Positions 1 to 6,743 of a DNA stretch of 8,148 nucleotides are shown in pieces. Position 1 is the first letter of the stretch. Every line of letters begins with the position of its first letter. The position numbers and the translations under genes are program-made. The DNA lies in NCBI GenBank assembly GCA_963602445.1, contig CAVCIY010000048.1, positions 1 to 8,148 of the forward strand, in the 5' to 3' direction. The notes under the pieces were generated by a model that did no database searches, was not told the origin of the DNA, and worked only from the letters and a program-made list of their open reading frames with translations. This DNA is from Alangreenwoodia sp963602445. GTDB lineage: Bacteria > Bacillota > Clostridia > Peptostreptococcales > Anaerovoracaceae.

Positions 1-50
1 GTATATATAGTAATATCATGTATATATAGTAATATATCGAAATATATCGA
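1..50. repeat. AT-rich short direct repeats at the left edge
   Basis: A 16-base unit, gtatatatagtaatat, occurs at 1-16 and again at 20-35 (period 19). It is followed by the 10-base unit aatatatcga twice in a row (31-40 and 41-50). The first copy touches the window edge, so the array may extend further left. I see no gene here. The cause could be replication slippage in AT-rich spacer DNA. Confidence 0.75.
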
Positions 51-82
51 AGCTTAATTTATGTCTGTAATCATGCTATAAT

Positions 83-158
83 CATGTCGATGATCTTATC
101 AATGACTGCGCCGCCGCAAACATGTCGATGATCTTATCAACGATCGCGCCGCCGCAAA
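83..158. repeat. 38-bp tandem repeat, two copies
   Basis: Two adjacent 38-bp units (83-120 and 121-158) begin with catgtcgatgatcttatcaa and end with gcgccgccgcaaa. They differ at three positions in the middle. A third unit starts with catg at 159 and then diverges. Each unit contains the small inverted repeat TGAT-ctt-ATCA and a GC-rich stretch that stands out from the AT-rich surroundings. The unit length is not a multiple of three, and reading frames through it are short, so it is probably non-coding. Confidence 0.85.
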
Positions 159-454
159 CATGCAAATAATAATGTTAACAATCAAATCAGCAATCATGCA
201 GCAAAAGATGCCGCATTGCAGATATACCAATGTCTCACTGCAGGCACAAGTGTGCGTCGTGCTGAAGATATGAAGTCGCAGCACTAATAAAATCAATGAT
301 TCACATGTTCAAGAGAGCAAATTTGTTGCTCCGTATTGTTACTATTATATACTCTCGCATGATGAAATGGAATAGCATAAGTGAATAAATACTGTATTTT
401 ATCTTTAAATATTTTTTTAACAAAGACTTGACAGGGGGAGCGCAGGCATATTTT
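159..454. other. Gene-free spacer with small inverted repeats
   Basis: No convincing coding sequence is visible on either strand. There are three small inverted repeats: GTGCTG/CAGCAC (259-264 and 279-284, 14-nt loop), GAGCAA/TTGCTC (315-320 and 326-331, 5-nt loop) and AAATAC/GTATTT (387-392 and 394-399). None is followed directly by a strong T-tract, so I do not call an intrinsic terminator. A 145-codon minus-strand open frame that crosses this spacer and the uppP leader (301-738) has no recognisable domain or ribosome binding site and is probably spurious. Confidence 0.5.
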
Positions 455-516
455 TCAGATGAAAAATCGGACAAAAAATCAGATGAAAAATCGGGAAAAA
501 TATGAATAAAAATCGA
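455..516. repeat. 24-bp-period A-rich direct repeats upstream of the uppP promoters
   Basis: The 16-base sequence tcagatgaaaaatcgg occurs identically at 455-470 and 479-494. A degenerate relative (atgaataaaaatcga) lies around 502-516. The A-tracts recur about every 24 bp, a little over two helical turns, and end just before the -35 element at 525. They could act as an UP-like or curved region, or as paired protein-binding sites. That role is inferred; only the repeat itself is visible. Confidence 0.6.
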
Positions 517-524
517 AAATAAAC

Positions 525-553
525 TTGAAATCAAGAACGGATGTTTGTATAAT
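525..553 (+). promoter_or_regulatory. Candidate sigma-A promoter P1 for uppP
   Basis: TTGAAA (525-530) and a perfect TATAAT (548-553) are separated by 17 bp, close to the sigma-A/sigma-70 consensus. The -35 overlaps the small palindrome CTTGA-aa-TCAAG (524-535). Transcription would start near 560 and give a leader of about 235 nt before the uppP ATG. This is the best promoter match I found in the window. Confidence 0.6.
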
Positions 554-568
554 GTAATTCCACGATAC

Positions 569-597
569 ATGACAACACTTTGATAGTGTGGTACAAT
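569..597 (+). promoter_or_regulatory. Candidate extended -10 promoter P2 with inverted repeat in the spacer
   Basis: ATGACA (569-574), a 17-bp spacer and TACAAT (592-597) each differ from consensus by one base. A TGn extension (589-591) sits directly before the -10. The spacer carries the inverted repeat ACACT-ttgat-AGTGT (575-579 and 585-589). With one mismatch it extends to pair 572-573 with 591-592. An inverted repeat between -35 and -10 is a common place for a repressor operator, but no regulator gene is present in the window to pair with it. Confidence 0.42.
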
Positions 598-794
598 ATT
601 CAGGAATGCCATAAAGCTTGCACTGATTTGAACAGCATTTTGACACCGAAACTGGTAAATCAGAGCGGTTGAGCAACCAGTAATTAGTTTTGCGACATGC
701 CGATTATTCGCCTGGCAATAGGCAAGCGATAAAGGCAAGCTGCGATTTTACGCAGCAAATTCATGAAGCTTAAATTTTTGGGAGGAATATTATC
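598..794 (+). promoter_or_regulatory. Structured 5' leader of uppP
   Basis: The stretch between the promoters and uppP has no reading frame I can support but several possible RNA stems. These are ACTGGT/ACCAGT (651-656 and 676-681), with a competing inner stem GGTT/AACC (667-678); GCCT/AGGC (710-713 and 720-723); and GCTGCG/CGCAGC (739-744 and 751-756, 6-nt loop). The last is the strongest, and it ends about 24 nt before the ribosome binding site GGGAGG (780-785). It does not match any riboswitch or T-box consensus that I recognise; for example, there is no T-box bulge. It may be a plain leader. Confidence 0.35.
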
Positions 795-1634
795 ATGAGC
801 TTATTAGAATCTCTTATTTTAGGACTTGTGCAGGGGCTGACTGAGTTTCTGCCTGTCAGCAGTTCCGGCCACCTGGCGGTTATACAGTATCTTTTCGGGG
901 TAAGTGCGGACAATGTACTCGTATTTACTGTTATGCTTCATTTCGGGACATTGATTGCAATATTTATTGCTTATTGGAAGGACATAAAGGAGCTTATTAT
1001 AGAACTTTTTGCCACACTGAAGGATATATTTACCGGCAAGGGTCTTCAGATGAACAAGAATGAGACCAGACGTATGGGCGTGATGATTATTGTCACGAGT
1101 ATACCGACAGGCTTTTTCGGGATTTGCTTCAATGACTTTTTCGAAGGCTTCTACAGTTCTATGATTTTTATCGGGGCGGCACTGTTGATTACAGGATGTT
1201 GCCTGATGTATGCCGAAAAGAAGGGCGGTGGAGATAAGGACATAAATACCATGACTGTTAAAGATGCTTTTTTGATAGGTCTTTGCCAGTCAGTTGCGAT
1301 CTGTCCAGGCATTTCACGCTCGGGCTCGACTTTGGTCGGAGGTCTGCTTTGCAAGTTTAACAGACAGCATGCAGTTAGATATGCTTTTCTTATATCTATA
1401 CCGCCTGTACTCGGAGCTTTTTTACTCGAGGTTCCTGATGCGGTCAAATCTGTTTCAAGTGCTGCAGACACATGCCTCGGTATTCTTGTTGCGGGTATGG
1501 TAGTTGCCGCAGTTTCAGGATATGCAGCTATTAGGATTATGATAAAGGCAGTGACAGACAATAAACTTAACTACTTCTCATATTATACATGGGCGGTAGG
1601 TCTGGCTCTTATAATATATTCTGTTGCAGCATAA
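795..1634 (+). CDS. uppP: Undecaprenyl-diphosphatase (UppP/BacA)
   Basis: This integral membrane phosphatase converts undecaprenyl diphosphate to undecaprenyl phosphate. That recycles the lipid carrier used for peptidoglycan and other wall polymers, and in this family the activity gives bacitracin resistance. The 279-residue product has the usual family length. Near the N-terminus it carries QGLTEFLPVSSSGHL (residues 13-27), the first catalytic motif, and later PGISRSGST (171-179), with the conserved Arg at 175. Many hydrophobic segments fit a polytopic membrane protein. The first acidic position of the E-x3-E pair known from E. coli is Gln13 here; as I recall, this is common in Firmicutes homologues. 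The ATG at 795 follows GGGAGG (780-785) with a 9-nt gap. The gene lies first in the row, behind two candidate promoters and a long leader, and 56 bp before ftsK with no terminator between. Confidence 0.96.
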   Translation: MSLLESLILGLVQGLTEFLPVSSSGHLAVIQYLFGVSADNVLVFTVMLHFGTLIAIFIAYWKDIKELIIELFATLKDIFTGKGLQMNKNETRRMGVMIIVTSIPTGFFGICFNDFFEGFYSSMIFIGAALLITGCCLMYAEKKGGGDKDINTMTVKDAFLIGLCQSVAICPGISRSGSTLVGGLLCKFNRQHAVRYAFLISIPPVLGAFLLEVPDAVKSVSSAADTCLGILVAGMVVAAVSGYAAIRIMIKAVTDNKLNYFSYYTWAVGLALIIYSVAA

Positions 1635-1690
1635 TTTTGCTTACTATTTTTACTTAATGCTTGGAAATATGTGAAAGAGGAGGGAAGTAC

Positions 1691-4666
1691 ATGGCAGGTA
1701 CACAGAAAAAAAAATCCGCGAAGAAGAATTATTCAGGGAAGAAAGGAACCTCCTCAAAATCTGCTTCGGCAAGCAAAAATAAATCAAATGCCAAAAAGAG
1801 CCAAACAGGTAAAGAAAATAATTCTTCAGTCGATGATGTTTATGAAGGATTAAGAATAACCGATGTTATTTTTGCAATCATATTGCTGGGCATCGGAGCA
1901 TTTCTTGTGGCTGCGGTGATGACGTCTGCCGCAGGAGGCGCAGGTGAGATATTGTCGATGATTCTTAAAGGCTTGTTTGGCATAGGCGCATTTGTCCTTC
2001 CTTTTTATATTATCGCTTATGCTATACTTGTTATTTGGAAAAAAATGGCACGCATAAGCATGAGGAGTATAATTTTTCTTGTTCTTATGTTTGTGAGTCT
2101 GGTTACAATCTACTCACTCAGCACAGATTATGTGACATCAGAAACATTTGGCAGTGAATTTATCAGCAATGTTTTTGAATCCGGGACAAAGCTTGAGAGT
2201 GCAGGCGTTGTAGGCACGGCAATCGGCTGGGTTCTTATTAAGTTTGTCGGAAAGGCAGGACTTGTCATTGTAAGTGTATCTGTTTTTATAATATCTGTTC
2301 TTATGGTTGCGGATACTCCGATTTCATCGCTTCTTGACAAGAACAAAGAAATCAAAAATCAACGTGCGCTTGCAAAAGAAGAGGAACGCGCAGCCAAAGA
2401 AGAGGAGCTTCGTCAAAGAAGAGAGATGAAGGCAGAAGAAAAAAGGAGACAAGCGGAAGAAAGGAAAAGGCAAGCAGAAGAAAGAGCGCATCAACCGGAA
2501 GAAGAACAAAAGTATTATGCCGAATATCCCGAAAATGACAGCTGGGACGGACGCGGACGCAGCAAACGTCGAGGAAGAGAGGCTAAAGAAGAATATCTCG
2601 ATGATGATTTTTCTTCACTTGCCGAGCGTGAAGCTGCGAAAAATAATATTCCAAGATATGATTCAGAGAGGGGAAAAAGAAAAGGAAAGGAACCCTTCGA
2701 AAATATTGATTTCAGAGAGTATTACAGAGACGAATCAAAGTCAGCCGGTGAAAATCGCACAAAAGACGAAACACCTAAGGGAGGCATGAATTCTCGTCGA
2801 AAAGACAGCCTGAGCGGCATGGATGATATGTATGATCCGTATGACATGTATGATGGTACGGACGTTGACTATGACGGTACAGACGTTAGCAATGCAGGAT
2901 TTGATTATGAAATGCAGGATTATGCAGGCAGTGACAGTACCGGTCGAGATTATGCAGGCAGTGACAGTACCGGTCGAGATTATGCAGGGCGTGACGATAC
3001 AGGTTGTGAGTATACAGAACATGATGCCTTTCGAAGTGAAGGCGGCGAGATATGCAGCGAGTCCGCTTCGAGCAATATTTCACCTGAAAATCATATGACG
3101 CGTTCACAGACAGATGCGATGATAGCTGCAGGAGCAGCTGAGGTTGCGAATCAGGCTCAGAAAACTATTAAGAAGAAAAAGGATTATCGTATGCCTTCTA
3201 TGAACCTTCTTGACAAGCCAAAGAAGAAGGAGACGCGAAATCTCAGATATGCTCTGAATACCAAGGCAAAAAGGCTGGAAAAAGTTTTTGCGGATTTCAA
3301 TGTCAACGCAAGAGTTATTGATGTGAAGCAGGGACCGTCAGTCACAAGATATGAGATTCAGCCTGCTCCGGGAGTTAAGGTAAATAGCATCGTAAGGCTT
3401 TCAAATGATATTGCTCTGAATCTGGAAGCAAAAAGCCTGCGTATGGAGGCTCCGATTCCGGGTAAGGCAGCTATAGGAATCGAAGTGCAGAATGAAAATC
3501 GTTCCGTAGTTACTATGAGGGAGATGCTCGAATCCGACAATTTTAAAAATGCAGAGTCAAAATTGAGTTTTACGGTAGGCATGGATATTTCAGGAAATCC
3601 TGTTATTGCTGATTTGGCCGGCATGCCGCACATGCTGATAGCAGGATCTACCGGATCGGGAAAGAGTGTATGTATAAATTCCATAATTGTGAGTATGTTA
3701 TATAAAGCTACACCTGATGAGGTAAGATTTATCATGATTGACCCTAAGGTTGTAGAGCTTAGCAATTACAACGGAATCCCTCATATGCTGATTCCTGTCA
3801 TAACAGACCCTGCAAAGGCTGCTGCTGCACTTGCGTGGGCAGTTCACGAGATGAATGATCGTTATGATAAGTTTGCCGAAAACCATGCGCGTGATTTAAA
3901 ATCATACAATAAAAAAATGAAAAATTTGAATCAGCCGGAGAATGTTATGCCGCAGATAGTCATTATTATTGACGAATTAGCTGACCTTATGATGGTTGCT
4001 TCAAATCAAGTTGAAGAGTCTGTATGCAGGCTTGCGCAGCTTGCGAGAGCGGCCGGCATGCATCTTATTGTAGCTACTCAAAGACCTTCTGTAGATATTG
4101 TCACGGGACTTATAAAAGCAAATATTCCTTCAAGGATTGCATTTGCTGTTTCTTCTCAGGTTGACTCGAGGACCATTCTTGACAGGGCAGGCGCAGAAAA
4201 GCTTGTCGGCAAAGGTGACATGCTCTTTCATCCGCTTGGAAAGGGACAGGCTGAGAGACTTCAGGGACCGTTTGTGACAGATGATGAAGTAAATGCTGTC
4301 ATTAATTTTTGGAAAAACCAGTCGGAAGAATCATCGGAACCAAATCTTATACTTGAAAGCATAAATAATTCAAATGTAGATGCTTCCATGTATGAAGAAA
4401 GTGAAGACGAGCTCCTTCCTGATGCGATAGATCTTGTTCTAGATTCAGGTCAAGCGTCCGCATCGATGCTGCAAAGGCGATTCCGTATAGGATATAACAG
4501 AGCAGGAAGGCTTATAGATATCATGGAGGCCAGAGGAATTATAGGCCCTCATGACGGAAGCAGACCGCGTCGCGTACTGGTTTCAAAGGAAGAATATTAT
4601 GGCATTGATGACGACAACTCAGCTGCCGGAGAAGAAAATGCTGAAGAAGAATATTTGAAGATTTAA
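1691..4666 (+). CDS. ftsK: FtsK/SpoIIIE family DNA translocase with a long repeat-bearing linker
   Basis: This is a membrane-anchored ATPase that pumps double-stranded DNA at the septum, clearing chromosomes during division or, in spore-formers, filling the forespore. The ATG at 1691 is chosen because AGGAGGG (1678-1684) lies 6 nt upstream; an in-frame TTG at 1661 lacks such a site. The product is 991 residues. Domains in order: a Lys/Ser-rich N-terminus (1-55); four or five hydrophobic segments (about 59-80, 95-116, 126-144, 171-186, 189-207); a Glu/Lys/Arg-rich probable coiled coil (about 218-275); a charged low-complexity linker to about 500 with three decapeptide repeats; the motor, with Walker A GSTGSGKS (652-659), Walker B VIIIDE ending at 762 and the conserved RPSVDIVTGLIKANIPSRIA stretch from 798; and a winged-helix gamma domain (about 911-972) that reads DNA polarity signals. 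It is clearly longer than B. subtilis SpoIIIE (about 790), mainly through the linker. Whether it acts in division, sporulation or both cannot be decided here. Confidence 0.96.
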   Translation: MAGTQKKKSAKKNYSGKKGTSSKSASASKNKSNAKKSQTGKENNSSVDDVYEGLRITDVIFAIILLGIGAFLVAAVMTSAAGGAGEILSMILKGLFGIGAFVLPFYIIAYAILVIWKKMARISMRSIIFLVLMFVSLVTIYSLSTDYVTSETFGSEFISNVFESGTKLESAGVVGTAIGWVLIKFVGKAGLVIVSVSVFIISVLMVADTPISSLLDKNKEIKNQRALAKEEERAAKEEELRQRREMKAEEKRRQAEERKRQAEERAHQPEEEQKYYAEYPENDSWDGRGRSKRRGREAKEEYLDDDFSSLAEREAAKNNIPRYDSERGKRKGKEPFENIDFREYYRDESKSAGENRTKDETPKGGMNSRRKDSLSGMDDMYDPYDMYDGTDVDYDGTDVSNAGFDYEMQDYAGSDSTGRDYAGSDSTGRDYAGRDDTGCEYTEHDAFRSEGGEICSESASSNISPENHMTRSQTDAMIAAGAAEVANQAQKTIKKKKDYRMPSMNLLDKPKKKETRNLRYALNTKAKRLEKVFADFNVNARVIDVKQGPSVTRYEIQPAPGVKVNSIVRLSNDIALNLEAKSLRMEAPIPGKAAIGIEVQNENRSVVTMREMLESDNFKNAESKLSFTVGMDISGNPVIADLAGMPHMLIAGSTGSGKSVCINSIIVSMLYKATPDEVRFIMIDPKVVELSNYNGIPHMLIPVITDPAKAAAALAWAVHEMNDRYDKFAENHARDLKSYNKKMKNLNQPENVMPQIVIIIDELADLMMVASNQVEESVCRLAQLARAAGMHLIVATQRPSVDIVTGLIKANIPSRIAFAVSSQVDSRTILDRAGAEKLVGKGDMLFHPLGKGQAERLQGPFVTDDEVNAVINFWKNQSEESSEPNLILESINNSNVDASMYEESEDELLPDAIDLVLDSGQASASMLQRRFRIGYNRAGRLIDIMEARGIIGPHDGSRPRRVLVSKEEYYGIDDDNSAAGEENAEEEYLKI
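2918..3007 (+). repeat. 30-bp in-frame tandem repeat inside ftsK (three decapeptides)
   Basis: Three 30-bp units encode DYAGSDSTGR, DYAGSDSTGR and DYAGRDDTGC (residues 410-439 of the 991-residue product). Units 1 and 2 are identical at the DNA level, which suggests a recent duplication; unit 3 has several changes. The flanking sequence (YDPYDMYDGTDVDYDGTDV upstream, EYTEHDAF downstream) has a similar Asp/Tyr/Gly/Thr composition. It looks like a low-complexity region that has grown by duplication and kept the frame. Confidence 0.9.
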
Positions 4667-4698
4667 GATTATGAGATTAAGATATGGAGATTTAAAAT

Positions 4699-6030
4699 AT
4701 GAAGATATGTTTTAATACTCTCGGATGTTCAAAAAATACTGTCGACTCGGAAAATGCAATGGCTCTGCTCGAAAATCGAGGGCATGAGATCATATCAATT
4801 CCGGATGAGGCGGATTGCATAATTGTAAATACTTGTGCATTTATAAATGATGCAAAGGAACAGTCGATTGATACTATTCTTGATATGGCTAAATATCGTG
4901 AAAACGGAGCAATATTAGTGATAACGGGATGCTTGTCTCAAAGATATGCAAAGGAACTGAAAGACGAAATGCCGGAGGCTGACATTATTTTGGGTGTAAA
5001 TACATATGATTCGCTTCCTGATATATTAGAAGAATATATTCAAAATGGAAAACGTATTATAAGAGCCGAAGCAGAAGCAGACAGTTATTGTGAGATTCCT
5101 GTAAGAAAAATAGATGAGAGTTCATATTACTCGTATATAAAAATTTCAGAAGGCTGCAACAGAGTATGCTCTTATTGTATTATCCCTTCAATAAGAGGAC
5201 ATTTTAGAAGCAGAAAAATGGAAGATATTGTAAGTGAAGCTGAGTTTATAGCCGCTTCGGGCTGCAGCGAACTTCTTATTATTGCGCAGGATACGACAGC
5301 TTACGGTATTGACATTTACGGCGAATATAAGCTTGCGGAGCTTTTAAAAAGATTGTGCAGGATAGAAGGACTGCACCGTATCAGACTTCTTTATTGTTAC
5401 GAGGATGAGATTACTGAAGAGCTGATTGAAACAGTGAGGGATGAAGACAAGATCTGCAAATATCTTGATATTCCTCTTCAGCATTACAGCCGGCATATTC
5501 TCGAGGATATGAACAGAGTATCTACACCTGAGTCTATAAAAAAGACCATTGAAAAGCTGAGAAAGGCCATACCGGACATTCATATCAGAACGACCTTTAT
5601 TGCGGGATTTCCGGGAGAGACGCAGGAGGATTTTGATATTCTTGCGGACTTTATCGAAAAGACTGAATTTGACAGACTTGGAGTGTTTGCATATTCACAG
5701 GAGGAAAATACCGCAGCGGGTGAGATGACAAATCAGATTGATGAGGATGTCAAAGAGGCGAGACGAGATACCCTTATGGAGATTCAAAGGGATATTTCTT
5801 TGAAAAAAAATATAGCAAAGATTGGAAATGTATATGAGGTGATCGTCGACGAAAAAGAAGACGAGAAAACTTACATCGGAAGAACCGAATTTGATTCCCC
5901 CGAAATTGACAACGGAGTCATATTTACATCAGAGCGCGAACTCTTCCCAGGAGAATACGTTTTCGTCAGGATTACAGATGCATTTGATTATGATCTTGTC
6001 GGAGTTCTTGAGGAAGCACAGAAAAAATAA
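4699..6030 (+). CDS. rimO: Ribosomal protein S12 methylthiotransferase RimO
   Basis: This radical-SAM enzyme adds a methylthio group to the conserved aspartate of ribosomal protein S12, near the decoding centre. The 443-residue product has the full family architecture. An N-terminal UPF0004 domain carries three cysteines for the auxiliary iron-sulfur cluster (Cys10 in LGCSKNTVDSE, Cys46 in VNTCAF, Cys78 in TGCLSQRY). The radical-SAM core carries the CxxxCxxC triad Cys153/Cys157/Cys160 in EGCNRVCSYC. A C-terminal TRAM domain spans about residues 375-440. The CSKNTVDSE form of the first motif favours RimO over the tRNA-modifying relatives MiaB and MtaB. The ATG follows GGAGA (4686-4690) at an 8-nt spacing. 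The gene starts 32 bp after ftsK, over an A/G/T-rich junction with no terminator, so cotranscription is likely. Confidence 0.96.
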   Translation: MKICFNTLGCSKNTVDSENAMALLENRGHEIISIPDEADCIIVNTCAFINDAKEQSIDTILDMAKYRENGAILVITGCLSQRYAKELKDEMPEADIILGVNTYDSLPDILEEYIQNGKRIIRAEAEADSYCEIPVRKIDESSYYSYIKISEGCNRVCSYCIIPSIRGHFRSRKMEDIVSEAEFIAASGCSELLIIAQDTTAYGIDIYGEYKLAELLKRLCRIEGLHRIRLLYCYEDEITEELIETVRDEDKICKYLDIPLQHYSRHILEDMNRVSTPESIKKTIEKLRKAIPDIHIRTTFIAGFPGETQEDFDILADFIEKTEFDRLGVFAYSQEENTAAGEMTNQIDEDVKEARRDTLMEIQRDISLKKNIAKIGNVYEVIVDEKEDEKTYIGRTEFDSPEIDNGVIFTSERELFPGEYVFVRITDAFDYDLVGVLEEAQKK

Positions 6031-6055
6031 CAGAGACAGGAACAATATAAGAACA

Positions 6056-6120
6056 GAAAAAGAACGCATCAAGAACTAAGCAAGAACGAAATAAAAACTG
6101 AAAAAGAACGCAGCAAGAAC
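6056..6120. repeat. 21-bp direct repeat in the rimO-pgsA gap
   Basis: A 21-bp unit at 6056-6076 recurs at 6100-6120 with one mismatch (period 44). It starts with gaaaaagaacgca and ends with caagaac. A partial copy, aagcaagaac, lies between them at 6078-6087. The whole 111-bp gap is very poor in T, so its RNA would be largely unpaired. It contains no terminator and no gene that I can support. Confidence 0.7.
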
Positions 6121-6141
6121 ACATAAGAAAGGAAATGTTTT

Positions 6142-6693
6142 ATGAATTTGCCAAATAAGCTTACCACACTCAGAATGCTTCTCATACCGATATATATTGT
6201 GGCATATCTTCTTGGATATTATTGCCATATCAATGCATTATACGTAGTAGCGGCACTAATTTTTATAATTGCGTCTGTAACTGATTTTCTGGACGGTAAG
6301 ATAGCCCGCAAGTACAATCTTGTGACTGATTTTGGGAAAATTATGGATCCGCTCGCAGACAAGCTGCTTGTAACGTCGGCACTTGTATGCATGGTTGAGA
6401 CAGGAACAGTGCCTGCATGGATGGTGATCGTAATACTCGCAAGAGAGTTTGCTATCACAGGCTTGCGCTCTGTAGCAGCAAGTAAGGGAATAGTAATTGC
6501 GGCAGCATGGTCAGGAAAGATAAAGACTGTTACGCAAATGATCGCGATTATATTTATTTTGATCGGGAATTGGCCATTTAGATATATAGGATTCCCGTTT
6601 GATAAGATTATGCTTTGGATTGCTGTGATCATGACCATATATTCGGGTGCGGAATATATCTATAAGGGCAGAGATTTGTTTAAGTCAAGATAA
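6142..6693 (+). CDS. pgsA: CDP-diacylglycerol-glycerol-3-phosphate 3-phosphatidyltransferase (PgsA)
   Basis: This membrane enzyme joins CDP-diacylglycerol and glycerol-3-phosphate to make phosphatidylglycerol phosphate and CMP. It is the committed step to phosphatidylglycerol and, from it, cardiolipin. The 183-residue product has the usual family length and a complete CDP-alcohol phosphotransferase signature: Asp48-x2-Asp51-Gly52-x2-Ala55-Arg56-x8-Gly65-x3-Asp69-x3-Asp73. These residues bind the metal and the CDP group. Several hydrophobic segments surround the motif (about 10-28, 32-47, 74-90, 92-108, 128-145 and 155-172). It starts MNLPNKLTTLRML, typical of PgsA. The ATG follows AAGGAA (6129-6134) with a 7-nt gap. 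Position between rimO and cinA matches the order in many Firmicutes and supports PgsA over other CDP-alcohol transferases. Confidence 0.93.
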   Translation: MNLPNKLTTLRMLLIPIYIVAYLLGYYCHINALYVVAALIFIIASVTDFLDGKIARKYNLVTDFGKIMDPLADKLLVTSALVCMVETGTVPAWMVIVILAREFAITGLRSVAASKGIVIAAAWSGKIKTVTQMIAIIFILIGNWPFRYIGFPFDKIMLWIAVIMTIYSGAEYIYKGRDLFKSR

Positions 6694-6743
6694 TTGAGAC
6701 GAGGTGCCAAAGTAAGAATGAAAGATGCAGGTGAGGAATAAAA

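Noticed and set aside
428..454. Perfect TTGACA (428-433) as a further promoter
   Set aside because: No good -10 lies at 16-18 bp; the nearest TATTTT is at 15 bp and weak.
301..738. 145-codon minus-strand open frame in the upstream region
   Set aside because: It has no recognisable domain and no ribosome binding site, its C-terminal part overlaps direct repeats and AT-rich spacer, and it runs through the uppP leader and promoters.
739..779. Attenuator or terminator before uppP
   Set aside because: The GCTGCG/CGCAGC stem is followed by a T-run only about 16 nt later, too far for a standard intrinsic terminator.
831..845. Loss of a catalytic glutamate in UppP (Gln13 in place of the first Glu)
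   Set aside because: QGLTEFLPVSSSGHL is, to my knowledge, a common form in Firmicutes UppP, so it is not evidence of inactivation.
1661..1690. TTG start ten codons upstream for ftsK
   Set aside because: The strong AGGAGGG at 1678-1684 is placed correctly for the ATG at 1691, and no comparable site precedes the TTG.
4655..4710. Quasi-repetitive agatt/agatatg pattern at the ftsK-rimO junction
   Set aside because: The copies are too short and irregular to separate from A/G/T-rich composition; it only shows a short junction with a usable GGAGA site.
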